A DNA stretch of 64,000 bases, taken from NCBI RefSeq assembly GCF_023887685.1, contig NZ_JAMWMR010000020.1, forward strand, positions 1 to 64,000, read 5' to 3'. Position 1 is the first letter of the stretch; each line of letters starts with the position of its first letter. Source of the stretch: Streptomyces macrolidinus. Its GTDB lineage: Bacteria > Actinomycetota > Actinomycetes > Streptomycetales > Streptomycetaceae. The position numbers were made by a program, and so were the translations under genes. The notes under the pieces were generated by a model. It was not told where the DNA came from, searched no databases, and saw nothing but the letters and a program-made list of their open reading frames with translations. Positions 35,191 to 44,145 of this stretch are shown here, piece after piece.

Positions 35191-35583
35191 ATGTCACAGC
35201 AAGGCGACCGCAAGTACCGGACGATCACGGCCTTCCAGCGGCGCATCAATCCGGTGCTGCGCCGACTGCCGTTCCAGACGGTGCTGGAGACGGTGGGGCG
35301 CGTCTCGGGTCAGCCGCGGCGAACTCCCGTGGGCGGGCGCCGTGTCGGCGACTCCTTCTGGCTGGTCTCCGAGTACGGCGACAGGTCCCAGTACGTCCGC
35401 AACATCCGGGCGAACCCGAGCGTCCGGGTCCGTATCAACGGCCGCTGGCACACGGGAACGGCCCATCCGCTCCCGGAGGACGACCCCAAGGCCCGCCTCC
35501 GGAAGCTCCCTCGTATGAACAGCATGGTGGTGCGGGCCTTCGGCAAGGACCTCCTGACGATCAGGGTGGACCTGAACACCTGA
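35191..35583 (+). CDS. F420/deazaflavin-type nitroreductase-family protein
   Basis: The 130-aa split-barrel protein has the Ddn/nitroreductase-family pattern: VLETVGRVSGQPRRTPVGGR, SFWLVSEYGDRSQYVRNI and NPSVRVRINGRWHTG. Family members use F420H2 (or FMN) to reduce quinones or nitro compounds, which fits the closeness of fbiC. ATG 35191 with AAGGAG is used. No catalytic residue is decisive, so cofactor choice is inferred. Confidence 0.82.
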   Translation: MSQQGDRKYRTITAFQRRINPVLRRLPFQTVLETVGRVSGQPRRTPVGGRRVGDSFWLVSEYGDRSQYVRNIRANPSVRVRINGRWHTGTAHPLPEDDPKARLRKLPRMNSMVVRAFGKDLLTIRVDLNT

Positions 35584-35795
35584 CCCGTACCAGGGGAGTC
35601 GGGGTGTGACGCCAGGGCAGTATTCGGTGCAAGAAGGTGGACGGGACGTCGCGCGCGGGGAGATCGTGTGAGGGCCTTGTGATGTAGCGCGCAGTGGGCT
35701 GTGATCGCCGTCTCGCACGGCTGACGTATCCGCCATGAACAAGGCAAACTGGCCTCTTGGCCGTTAAAAGTTCGGAAGGGCGCCAGGGGGCAGCG

Positions 35796-38738
35796 ATGGA
35801 CGGTGTACCGCGGATTCCGGAGCAGCAGGCTCTCGGGGAATCAGCGGCACTGCGCTTCGGCGTGCTCGGACCGGTGCGCGCCTGGCTGGGGGACGAGCCG
35901 CTCGCGATGGGCTCGCCGCAGCAACGCGCCTTGCTGGCCGCACTGTTGCTGCGCGAGGGACGTACGGCGACGGCGTCCGAGCTGATCGACGCGCTGTGGG
36001 GCGACGATCCGCCGCCGCGGGCGCTCGCGGCCGTACGGACGTATGCCTCCCGGCTGCGGAAGGTGCTGTCCACCGGGGTGTTGGTCAGTGAGTCGGGTGG
36101 CTATGCGGTGCGCGTCCGCGATCCGCACCACCTGGACCTGGTGGCGGCGCAGGATCTGGCGGCGGAGGCGGAGAAGGCGAAGGGCTCCCAGAAGCTGGGC
36201 CGGGCCCGGGAGTTGCTCAACGAGGCACTGGCGCTGTGGGACGGCGAACCGCTGGCCGGTGTGCCGGGGCCGTACGCGGACACGCAGCGGGCACGCTTGG
36301 AGGAGTGGCGTCTCCAACTCCTGGAATCCCGCCTTGACATGGACCTGGAGCAGGGCTGCCATGCCGAGGCCGTCTCGGAGTTGACCGCGCTGACGGCGGC
36401 GCATCCGCTGCGCGAGCGGCTGCGGGAGCTGCTGATGCTCGCGCTGTACCGCTCGGGCAGGCAGGCGGAGGCCCTGGCCGTGTACGCGGACACGCGCCGT
36501 CTCCTCGCCGACGAACTCGGGGTGGACCCGCGGCCGGGTCTGAAGGACCTCCAGCAGCGGATCCTCCAGGCCGATCCCGGCCTCGCGGAGCCGTCGGCCC
36601 CGGTCGCCGACCCCACCCCCGCTCGCGTACGCCCTGCCCAACTCCCGGCCACTGTTCCCGACTTCACGGGCCGCGCGTCCTTCGTCGCCGAACTGGGCGA
36701 GGTCCTGGCGTCGGCGGAGGGCCGGGTGATGGCGGTCTCGGCGCTGGCGGGCATCGGCGGCGTGGGCAAGACGACCCTCGCGGTCCATGTGGCGCACCAG
36801 GCCCGTACCTCCTTCCCCGACGGGCAGTTGTACGCGGACCTCCAGGGCGCGGGCCAGCGGGCGGCGGAGCCGGAGACGGTGCTGGGGTCGTTCCTGCGGG
36901 CCCTCGGCACCCCGGACTCCTCGATCCCGGACTCGCTTCAGGAGCGGGCGGCGCTGTACCGCTCAGTGCTGGACGGGCGGCGGGTGCTGGTGCTGCTGGA
37001 CAACGCCAAGGACGCGGCCCAGGTACGCCCGTTGCTGCCGGGCACGGACGGCTGCGCCGCGCTGGTGACGTCGCGGGTGCGGATGGTGGACCTGGCCGGT
37101 GCCCATCTGGTGGACCTCGATGTGATGTCGCCGGACGAGGCGTTGTCGCTGTTCACGAAGATCGTGGGCGAGGAGCGGGTGGCGGCGGAGCGGGAGGCGG
37201 CGCTCGACGTGGTCGCGGCGTGCGGCTTCCTTCCGCTGGCGATCCGTATCGCCGCGTCCCGCCTCGCGGCGCGGCGCACCTGGACGGTGTCGGTCCTCGC
37301 GAGGAAGCTCGCGGACGAGCGGCGCCGTCTGGACGAACTCCAGGCGGGCGACCTGGCGGTCAAGGCCACGTTCGAACTGGGCTATGGCCAACTGGAGCCG
37401 GCCCAGGCCCGCGCGTTCCGCCTGCTGGGCCTGGCGGACGGCCCGGACATCTCCCTCGCGGCAGCCGCGGCGGTCCTGGACCTGCCGTTGGAGGACACCG
37501 AGGACGTACTGGAGTCCCTGGTCGACACGTCGCTGCTGGAGTCGGCGGCTCCGGGCCGCTACCGCTACCACGACCTGGTCCGGCTCTACGCGCGTGCATG
37601 CGCGGAACGCGACGAACACCCGCCGAGCGAGCGGGGGGCGGCGATGTCGCGGTTGCTGGACTTCTATCTGGCGACGGCGGCGGGTGGCTACGCGATCGAG
37701 CGCCCGGGGGACCGGCTGGTGGATCACCTGCAGCCGACCGCGTATCCGGGATTGAGGTTCGAGGACCGGCACCAGGCCCAGGACTGGTTGTACTCGGAGG
37801 CGGCGTCCCTGCTCGCCTGTATCCGTCAGTTCACGGGATCCGAGACTCTGCTGCACGCGATCGACCTCCTCTGGGCGGCGGTCGACCTCACGGAGTCGGG
37901 TGCCAACTCCAAGGAGTACGAGGCGGTCGCCATGGCGCTGCGCGACGCCGCGCGGGCCCGCCAGGACAGGCGGGTGGAGGGCCGCGCTTCCGTCGTCCTC
38001 GCCTACACCCAACAACTCTCCGGCCGCTTCGCCGAAGCGGACGACGCCGCACGCGAGGCGCTCCGACTCACCGAAGGGCAGAGCGACAGGCTGGCGCGCT
38101 GCTGGGCGAACAACCTCCGCGGCACCACGACGTTCTTCCGAAGCCGCTACTCGGACGCCGAACGCTACATGGAGCAGGCTCTGGCCGGCTTCCGGGACTG
38201 CGAAGACCTGGCCGGGGAAGCGAGTGCCTTGTGCAACCTCTCACGTATCCATCTCGCGACGGGGCGTCCGCAGAGCGCGGTGACGCTCGCCCGGCGAGGT
38301 GTCGAAACGTATGAGACGTTGGGGCACGCCCTGAAGGGTGCCAACGGCCGCTACGCACTGGGCATGGCCCTCACCGAGAACGGGGCGTACGAGGAGGCCG
38401 GCGATCAGTTGCACCAGGCCCTGAAGGTCTTCCGCGACAGTCGTCAACGCTTCTGGGAGGGCATGACCCTGCTCAGGCTCGCCGAGGTGGACCTGGCGGC
38501 CGAGCGTCCCGCGCAGGCGTCGACCAACGCCGAAGCCGCTCTGACCGTGCTTCGCGGCATCGGCGGCGAGTGGCGGCGCGGCAATGTCCTCACCGCGCTG
38601 GGACGAGCGCTCAGCGGGATAGGACAGTGGGGCAGGGCTCAAGTGTGCTGGCAGGAAGCCCTGACGATCTACGAGACGTTGGAATCTTCCGAGGCAGAGA
38701 TCGTCCGGACACTGCTCGCGCCGGCGGCAGCCGCATGA
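35796..38738 (+). CDS. afsR: AfsR-type SARP/NB-ARC/TPR global regulator
   Basis: The 980-aa protein has the complete AfsR layout. An OmpR-like wHTH and BTAD (about 15-270) begin with LRFGVLGPVRAWLG and SPQQRALLAALLL. An NB-ARC ATPase domain (about 290-620) has GIGGVGKTT at about 320 and LVLLDNAKDA. TPR repeats run to the end. AfsR, phosphorylated by AfsK, binds the afsS promoter and opens it with ATP hydrolysis, raising antibiotic production. An AfsS-like gene follows and an AfsK-like kinase gene converges. ATG 35796 (GGGGG upstream) is preferred to an in-frame TTG at 35757, which would give 993 aa. Confidence 0.9.
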   Translation: MDGVPRIPEQQALGESAALRFGVLGPVRAWLGDEPLAMGSPQQRALLAALLLREGRTATASELIDALWGDDPPPRALAAVRTYASRLRKVLSTGVLVSESGGYAVRVRDPHHLDLVAAQDLAAEAEKAKGSQKLGRARELLNEALALWDGEPLAGVPGPYADTQRARLEEWRLQLLESRLDMDLEQGCHAEAVSELTALTAAHPLRERLRELLMLALYRSGRQAEALAVYADTRRLLADELGVDPRPGLKDLQQRILQADPGLAEPSAPVADPTPARVRPAQLPATVPDFTGRASFVAELGEVLASAEGRVMAVSALAGIGGVGKTTLAVHVAHQARTSFPDGQLYADLQGAGQRAAEPETVLGSFLRALGTPDSSIPDSLQERAALYRSVLDGRRVLVLLDNAKDAAQVRPLLPGTDGCAALVTSRVRMVDLAGAHLVDLDVMSPDEALSLFTKIVGEERVAAEREAALDVVAACGFLPLAIRIAASRLAARRTWTVSVLARKLADERRRLDELQAGDLAVKATFELGYGQLEPAQARAFRLLGLADGPDISLAAAAAVLDLPLEDTEDVLESLVDTSLLESAAPGRYRYHDLVRLYARACAERDEHPPSERGAAMSRLLDFYLATAAGGYAIERPGDRLVDHLQPTAYPGLRFEDRHQAQDWLYSEAASLLACIRQFTGSETLLHAIDLLWAAVDLTESGANSKEYEAVAMALRDAARARQDRRVEGRASVVLAYTQQLSGRFAEADDAAREALRLTEGQSDRLARCWANNLRGTTTFFRSRYSDAERYMEQALAGFRDCEDLAGEASALCNLSRIHLATGRPQSAVTLARRGVETYETLGHALKGANGRYALGMALTENGAYEEAGDQLHQALKVFRDSRQRFWEGMTLLRLAEVDLAAERPAQASTNAEAALTVLRGIGGEWRRGNVLTALGRALSGIGQWGRAQVCWQEALTIYETLESSEAEIVRTLLAPAAAA

Positions 38739-38749
38739 TCCCGAACGGC

Positions 38750-38785
38750 GTTCATCATTCGTTTATCGCCGACCGGCACTCTGGT
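38750..38785 (+). promoter_or_regulatory. Predicted AfsR (SARP) box and afsS promoter
   Basis: GTTCATC at 38750-38756 and GTTTATC at 38761-38767 are direct repeats with an 11-bp period. The second 11-bp unit ends at 38771, and 8 bp later TCTGGT (38780-38785) can serve as -10. This is the classical SARP geometry. It lies between the afsR stop and afsS, implying a start near 38792 and an untranslated leader of about 150 nt. Confidence 0.6.
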
Positions 38786-38870
38786 TCTGGTCGATCCGTC
38801 GCGTCGGGGGGCAGACGGACCGCCGGTGAGGTCGCCGAACCCTCGGTCTAGGGTGGCGACTTGAGTGAGC

Positions 38871-38902
38871 CGCCCGGCCACCCTCGGGGGAGTGGCCGGG
38901 CG
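38871..38902 (+). promoter_or_regulatory. Hairpin in the afsS leader
   Basis: A perfect 11-bp stem (38871-38881 with 38892-38902) and a 10-nt loop lie in the predicted untranslated leader, ending 41 bp before the afsS ATG. There is no T tract, so a regulatory or stabilising hairpin is likelier than a terminator. Confidence 0.5.
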
Positions 38903-38943
38903 GACCCTCGACTGTCCGACAGCCAGAACCAAGGGGAGCCAGC

Positions 38944-39114
38944 ATGAGCGACATCAAGAAGGACGAGTCGGTCTCCGAGCCGGACAAGAACGTCCACATC
39001 AGCGACGCCAAGGACAACGGCACGTTCAAGCCGGACAACGTCCACATCAGCGAGGCTGCGGACGACGGCACGTTCACGACGGACAACGTGCACATCTCGT
39101 CCGAGCCCAAGTAG
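38944..39114 (+). CDS. afsS: AfsS-like small repeat protein
   Basis: The 56-aa protein carries three imperfect repeats: KNVHISDAKDNGTF, PDNVHISEAADDGTF and TDNVHIS. It has the size, charge and position of AfsS, the small 'sigma-like' protein through which AfsR triggers antibiotic pathways. Canonical AfsS repeats are described as T-x-x-D-N-H-M-P; here the D-N core is kept but followed by VHIS. AAGGGGAG lies 7 bp before the ATG. A probable AfsR box is upstream and a hairpin terminator downstream. Position argues strongly for AfsS; the repeat difference is notable. Confidence 0.75.
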   Translation: MSDIKKDESVSEPDKNVHISDAKDNGTFKPDNVHISEAADDGTFTTDNVHISSEPK

Positions 39115-39134
39115 ACCTTCTTCCCACACGGGGA

Positions 39135-39173
39135 TCGGCCGCGGCGGCGCGGAGGGGGAGCCGTCGCGGCCGA
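39135..39173. terminator. Hairpin terminator between afsS and afsK-like genes
   Basis: TCGGCCGCGGCG (39135-39146) pairs, with one mismatch, with CGTCGCGGCCGA (39162-39173). It separates two convergent genes. Confidence 0.65.
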
Positions 39174-39210
39174 ATTGTTTCCGGAGCGGGCGCCCAAGTG
39201 GGCGTCCGCT

Positions 39211-41547
39211 TCAGGCCGTCCGGGCCGTGCCCGTGCCCTTCTCCGCGTCCAGGGCGTACACGCAGCGGTCCTTGCTGCAGGCGTAGACCACGCCGTCCCG
39301 TACCACCGGTGCGCCGGTGATCTCGCCGCCCGTGGCCAGCTTCCAGCGCAGGCGGCCGTCGTCGGCCTTCAGCGTGTACAGCAGGTGGTCCGTGGAGCCG
39401 AAGTGGATGCGGCCCTCCGCCACCACCGGGGAACCCACGATGTCGCCGCCCACCTGGAAGCGCCACTTGGGCGTGCCGGTGACCGCGTCCAGGGTGTACA
39501 GGCCCTTGCCGCTGCCGACATGGACCTGGCCCCCGGCCACCAGTACCGGCTCGACCGCGGCCCGCGCCTCCGTGGCGATGCGCCAGCGGTCGCGGCCGTC
39601 CGTCGCGTCCAGGGCGTAGACCGTGCCGAGGTAGTCGGCGAGGTAGACGCCGCCGCCGGTCACCGCCGGGCCCGGGACGAAGGTCGGCGGGCACAGGAAC
39701 ACCGCCGGGGCCTCGAAGTGCCAGCGCACCATGCCGCTCGCCACCTCGATGGCCAGGACCCGGGTGCCCGCCGAGACGTAGACATAGCCGTCGGGTGCCT
39801 GCGTCAGTCGTACGGGAACGCCGCCGCAGGAGGCCGCGTCGCCGATCGGGTAGGACCAGCGCTCCTCGCCCGTACGCGCTTCGAGCGCCCGCAGCCGGGC
39901 GTCCTTCCACACGTACACCGTGCCGTCCTGGACCACCGGGCCCGCCTCGGGCGTCTCGAAGTCCGTCTGCGCCCCGGTGACCTCCCACAGCTTCTGGCCG
40001 TTCGAGGCCTCCCAGGCCTGGATGCCGCCGCCGCGGGTCCCGGTGACGACCGTGCCGCGGTCGGCCCGGAGCACGTACACCCAGCCGTCCGTGGACAGCC
40101 GCCACAGGTCCCTGCCCTCACAGGCGTCCAGGGCGAACAGCATCGGCCCGTCGGAGGCGTGGACACGGCCGTCCGCGACCGCCATCGACCAGGCCACGTC
40201 CCGCGTCTTGAAGCGACGGCGGCCCGTCGCCACATCCAGCGCGTGCACCTCGAAGGACGTCACGTAGACCAGATCGCCGTCGACCGCGGGCGTGCCCCAG
40301 ACGTCGTTCGACATCCGGAACCGCCAGGGGCGCCAGCCGCTGGGCGCCGCCTCCGGGGGCGTGGCCGGAGCGGGCACGGCGGGCGCGGCGGGCGCGGCGC
40401 CGCCCATGCCGCCGGTCGGCCGGGACCAGGACGCGACCAGGCCCGCCTCCGGGGGCGGCGCCTTCACCGCGGCGGCACGGGCGTCGGCGACGCGCGGCCC
40501 GGGGCCGATCGGCACGGACGCGCCCGCGAGCCGCACCGGCCCGGAGTCGGGCGCACCGACCGGCACGGGCACGGGGGCCTGCGACGGCGGGGCCGGGACA
40601 GGCCGCGGGTCGGGGCCGCGGTGGTGCGTGGGGGCCGACCGGCGCGGCGGGCGTCCGCCACGGCGCGCCTCGATCAGGCCGACGGCCTTCTCGGGCAGCC
40701 ACGCCGACGCCGTACCGCTGTCGTCGGAGCCCGAGCCGAAGAGATGGGGCGCGAGCTGGGCCTGGAGGTCGGCCGGGTTCGGGCGGGCGGGTGCCTCCAT
40801 CTGCATACAGGAGTCGATGAGCGGACGCAGTTCGTCCGGCAGGCCCGTCAGGTCCGGGCCCTCGCGCAGCAGCATGAAGACGGTCTCGACGGGGTTGGCG
40901 CCGTGGAAGGGCGGATGTCCCGTCGCCGCGAAGACGAGCATCGAGCCGAGCGAGAAGACATCGCTCGCGCCGGTCACGCTGCGCGAGTCCTTCGCCTGCT
41001 CGGGGGACATATAGGCGGGCGTACCGACGGCGACGTTCGTCAGTGTCAGACGGGTGTTCGAGACCCCGGAGGCGATACCGAAGTCGATCACCCGGGGGCC
41101 GTCCTCGACGACGAGGACGTTGGAGGGCTTCAGGTCCCGGTGGACGAGGCCCGCCCCATGGATGGACTGCAGCGCCTCGGCCACGCCCGCGGCCAGCCAG
41201 CGCACCGCCTGGGCCGGCAGCGGCCCGCACTCGGTCACTATCTCCTCGAGGGAGGGCGCGGGCACATAGGCGGTGGCGAGCCAGGGCACGGCCGCGCGCG
41301 GGTCGGCGTCGACCACGGCCGCCGTGTAGAAGCCGGAGACCGCCCGCGCGGCCTCGACCTCGCGCGTGAAGCGCACCCGGAACAACTGGTCCTCGGCGAG
41401 TTCCGTACGCACCGTCTTGATCGCCACGCGTCGGCCGGACGCCGAGCGCGCGAGATAGACCAGCCCCATGCCGCCGGCACCCAGCCGGCCCAGCACCTCG
41501 AACGGCCCGATGCGCCGCGGATCGTGCTGCGTCAGCTGATCCACCAC
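39211..41547 (-). CDS. afsK: AfsK-like Ser/Thr kinase with PQQ beta-propeller
   Basis: The 778-aa kinase starts at GTG 41547 (GGGAGGTGG upstream). The N-terminal Hanks kinase domain (about 10-270) is complete: GRLGAGGMGLVY, VAIKTV, HRDLKPSN at about 137 and DFGIASG. A Pro/Ala-rich linker follows. Residues about 400-775 hold repeated PQQ/quinoprotein-like blades (for example DGDLVYVTSFEVHALDVATG, GTVYALDATDG, GGVYLADYL, GVVYACSKD). No TM helix is obvious. This is the AfsK architecture, a kinase that autophosphorylates and phosphorylates AfsR. Convergence on afsR-afsS supports the assignment. Confidence 0.87.
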   Translation of the reverse strand: MVDQLTQHDPRRIGPFEVLGRLGAGGMGLVYLARSASGRRVAIKTVRTELAEDQLFRVRFTREVEAARAVSGFYTAAVVDADPRAAVPWLATAYVPAPSLEEIVTECGPLPAQAVRWLAAGVAEALQSIHGAGLVHRDLKPSNVLVVEDGPRVIDFGIASGVSNTRLTLTNVAVGTPAYMSPEQAKDSRSVTGASDVFSLGSMLVFAATGHPPFHGANPVETVFMLLREGPDLTGLPDELRPLIDSCMQMEAPARPNPADLQAQLAPHLFGSGSDDSGTASAWLPEKAVGLIEARRGGRPPRRSAPTHHRGPDPRPVPAPPSQAPVPVPVGAPDSGPVRLAGASVPIGPGPRVADARAAAVKAPPPEAGLVASWSRPTGGMGGAAPAAPAVPAPATPPEAAPSGWRPWRFRMSNDVWGTPAVDGDLVYVTSFEVHALDVATGRRRFKTRDVAWSMAVADGRVHASDGPMLFALDACEGRDLWRLSTDGWVYVLRADRGTVVTGTRGGGIQAWEASNGQKLWEVTGAQTDFETPEAGPVVQDGTVYVWKDARLRALEARTGEERWSYPIGDAASCGGVPVRLTQAPDGYVYVSAGTRVLAIEVASGMVRWHFEAPAVFLCPPTFVPGPAVTGGGVYLADYLGTVYALDATDGRDRWRIATEARAAVEPVLVAGGQVHVGSGKGLYTLDAVTGTPKWRFQVGGDIVGSPVVAEGRIHFGSTDHLLYTLKADDGRLRWKLATGGEITGAPVVRDGVVYACSKDRCVYALDAEKGTGTARTA

Positions 41548-41773
41548 TTGCCTGCCACCTCCCCGTACGGGTCGCGTCGTCCGTCTTGAGTACGCGACCC
41601 CGTGCAGCGTCTCACCACCGCACCGCCATGGCGGCACGCACCCTGATTCTTCCTGTCCAGGCCACGGGTTGCGAACCCGGGGGCGGACAGGGGTGTCTCA
41701 GGACAAAACCACGCGAGGGGGGCTTTCAGGTAGGGGGCAAGGGTGTTCCAGGGGGCAGGCGGGCGTTGCCTGC

Positions 41774-42517
41774 CTAGCGCTGGAGCAACGCGAAGGACGC
41801 CCCCTGGTCGTCCGTGACGACCGCCACCCTTCCGTACGAGGTCTCGAACGGCGGCACCTGGACCCGGCCGCCCAGCCGGCTCACCGCGGCGAGCGTCGCC
41901 GCGCCGTCGCCGACACCGAAGTGGACGAGGAAGTGGGGCGGCATCTCGGCGGGGAAGACGTCCTGGAGCGGTGCGCGCCCGAAGTCGGGGGCGGCGCCGG
42001 GTCCGAAGAGGGCGTCGTGGAAGAGGCGTGTGTAGAAGGTGTTCACGGCGGCGGTGTCCCGCGCGTACAGCTCGGCCCAGGTGAAGGAGCCGGGTTCGTG
42101 CCGCTTGCCGAAGCCCGCGTGGGTGCCCGCCTGCCAGAGCCCGAAGACCGCGCCCTCGGGGTCGGCGGCCAGGGCCGCGGTGCCGAGGGTGTCCACGGGG
42201 GTGGGCGGGATGACGACCTGGCCGCCGCCCTCCCGGATCCGCCCGGCGAGGGCGGCGACGTCGGGCGCGGCGAAGTACACCGTCCAGACCGTGGGCATCC
42301 GCCCGTCCCGCTTGGGCACCAGCGCGGCCACCACCCGGCCGTCGAGGCGCGCCCACACGGAGGAGCCGTGCGCCGGCTCGAAGGTCCACCCGAAGAGCTC
42401 ACCGTAGAACCTCCGGCCCGCCTCGACGTCGGGCAACTGGACATCGATCCAGCAGGGGACGCCCTCGGGGAAGGCAGCGCCCTCCGGGGTGCGCGGCGAT
42501 GGCGGAGTTTCGGCCAT
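41774..42517 (-). CDS. Two-domain VOC (glyoxalase-like) protein
   Basis: The 247-aa protein repeats the VOC beta-alpha-beta unit twice: CWIDVQLPDVEAGRRFYGEL with DPEGAVFGLWQ, and SFTWAELYARDTAAVNTFYT with DDQGASFALLQR. It resembles the Streptomyces glyoxalase/bleomycin-resistance-like proteins related to mycobacterial CFP30B. Metal ligands are not clearly conserved. ATG 42517 is chosen; GTG 42526 is possible. It is divergent from a TetR regulator. Confidence 0.85.
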   Translation of the reverse strand: MAETPPSPRTPEGAAFPEGVPCWIDVQLPDVEAGRRFYGELFGWTFEPAHGSSVWARLDGRVVAALVPKRDGRMPTVWTVYFAAPDVAALAGRIREGGGQVVIPPTPVDTLGTAALAADPEGAVFGLWQAGTHAGFGKRHEPGSFTWAELYARDTAAVNTFYTRLFHDALFGPGAAPDFGRAPLQDVFPAEMPPHFLVHFGVGDGAATLAAVSRLGGRVQVPPFETSYGRVAVVTDDQGASFALLQR

Positions 42518-42649
42518 ACCACCCAAGCTAACGGCGCTTCACTCCGGTCGCGCGCGGACGTACTCCCTCCTCAGGGGCCCGGAGCCGCCGCACTCCCCAT
42601 TTGCAGTCAGCCAAATCGCGCTCCGATCCCCCCTCGGTAAGCTGACGGC

Positions 42650-43288
42650 ATGACAGGACAAGTACGCACCGTCGACGGCCGCGTGGCCGGTCGGCGAGGG
42701 CAGGCGACCCGGCAGAAGCTGCTCGACTGCCTCAGCGAGATGCTCAGCTCCTCGCCGTACCGGGACGTCAAAGTCATTGATGTCGCCCGGCGGGCGGGGA
42801 CATCTCCCGCGACCTTCTACCAGTACTTCCCGGACGTCGAAGGCGCCGTCCTGGAGATCGCGGAGCACATGGCCGCGGACGGCGTGGGCCTCGGCGAACT
42901 GCTCGAAGGCCGCTCGTGGGCGGGCAAGGCCGGCTGGCAGACCGCGCAGGAACTCGTGGACGGCTTCCTGGACTTCTGGCGCCGCAACGACGCCATCCTG
43001 CGCGTCGTCGACCTGGGCGCGGCCGAGGGCGACAAGCGCTTCCACAAGCTGCGCATGAAGATACTGAACTCCGTGAACAACCCCCTCGCCGACTCGATCG
43101 CCCAGCTCCAGTCCAAGGGCCGGGTCGACAAGGACGTGAGCCCGGCCGCCGTGGCCGGTTCGCTGGTGGCGATGCTCGCCTCGGTGGCCTCGCACCAGAA
43201 GGGCTTCGGGGTCAAGCAGGCCGAACTCAAGCCGAATCTGGCGCTGTTGGTGCACCTGGGCGTGACGGGGAGGAAGCCGACGAAGTAG
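42650..43288 (+). CDS. TetR-family regulator
   Basis: The 212-aa protein has an N-terminal HTH (about 18-65): GQATRQKLLDCLSEML, YRDVKVIDVARRAGTSPATF and YQYFPDVEGAVLE. The C-terminal ligand domain is helical and carries QKGFGVKQ near the end. The start ATG follows the spacer shared with the VOC gene, so either that gene or itself may be the target. The ligand is unknown. Confidence 0.88.
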   Translation: MTGQVRTVDGRVAGRRGQATRQKLLDCLSEMLSSSPYRDVKVIDVARRAGTSPATFYQYFPDVEGAVLEIAEHMAADGVGLGELLEGRSWAGKAGWQTAQELVDGFLDFWRRNDAILRVVDLGAAEGDKRFHKLRMKILNSVNNPLADSIAQLQSKGRVDKDVSPAAVAGSLVAMLASVASHQKGFGVKQAELKPNLALLVHLGVTGRKPTK

Positions 43289-43437
43289 TACGCGATGCGG
43301 TGAGCGACCGCCGCGCGCCCTCGGGTGCGCCCGTCCGGTCGGCTGCGCAGACCTCTGTTCTGTCATGCGGGCGGTGGTCCACTTCGGTGGGCCACCGCCC
43401 GCTGCTCATGTCGGTGATAGTCGGTGATACTCGGGGC

Positions 43438-44103
43438 ATGGCCACGAATCTTCATGAACTGCTCGGGTCGCTGCGGGTGTGGGCGCCGGAGACCACCCGA
43501 CTGCCGTGCTTCGACCCGTCGTCGGCGCCCGCGGAGCCGCTGGAGCTGTTCACGGAGTGGTTCGCGCAGGCGGTGGCCGCGGGCCAGCACGAGCCGCACA
43601 CGATGTCGCTGGCGACCGCGGACGCGGACGGCACACCGGACGTGCGGATCGTGATGCTGCACGGCGCGGACGCGGACGGCTGGGCGTTCGCGTCGCACGC
43701 CGGAAGTCGCAAGGGCGGGCAGCTCGCGGCCCGTCCGTATGCCGCGCTCGGCTTCTACTGGTCCGCGCAGGGCCGCCAGATCCGGCTGCGCGGCCCGGTC
43801 GCGCCCGCGTCGGCGGCTCAGGCGCGAGCGGATCTGCGGGCCCGCTCGACCGGCGCGCTGGCGGCGGCGCTGACCGGGCACCAGAGCGAAGTGCTCGGCT
43901 CCACCGAGGAGTTGGCGTCGGCGTCGGCGGCGGCCTGGGAGCGGGCGCGGCGGGAGCCGGACGCCCCGGTCCCGTCCTGGACGCTCTACCGCCTGCGGCC
44001 CGTGGAGGTGGAGTTCTTCCAGGGGGACGCGGAGCGCCGCCACGTACGGCTCGTCTACCGCCGTACGGACGGCGGATGGGCCAGGGACCTTCTGTGGCCC
44101 TGA
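43438..44103 (+). CDS. PdxH-like pyridoxamine/FMN oxidase family protein
   Basis: The 221-aa split-barrel flavoprotein is similar to pyridoxamine 5'-phosphate oxidase: HEPHTMSLATADADGTPDVR, IVMLHGAD, GWAFASHAGSRKGGQLA, and a C-terminal RLRPVEVEFFQGD (the PdxH 'P..EFWQG' dimer region). Substitution of some PLP-site residues makes the exact substrate uncertain. ATG 43438 is chosen. The gene is followed by a 14-bp direct repeat (44101-44114 and 44121-44134). Confidence 0.82.
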   Translation: MATNLHELLGSLRVWAPETTRLPCFDPSSAPAEPLELFTEWFAQAVAAGQHEPHTMSLATADADGTPDVRIVMLHGADADGWAFASHAGSRKGGQLAARPYAALGFYWSAQGRQIRLRGPVAPASAAQARADLRARSTGALAAALTGHQSEVLGSTEELASASAAAWERARREPDAPVPSWTLYRLRPVEVEFFQGDAERRHVRLVYRRTDGGWARDLLWP

Positions 44104-44145
44104 CCCGGCCTGGCCTTCCCTGACCCGGCCTGGCTCGACCAGCGC

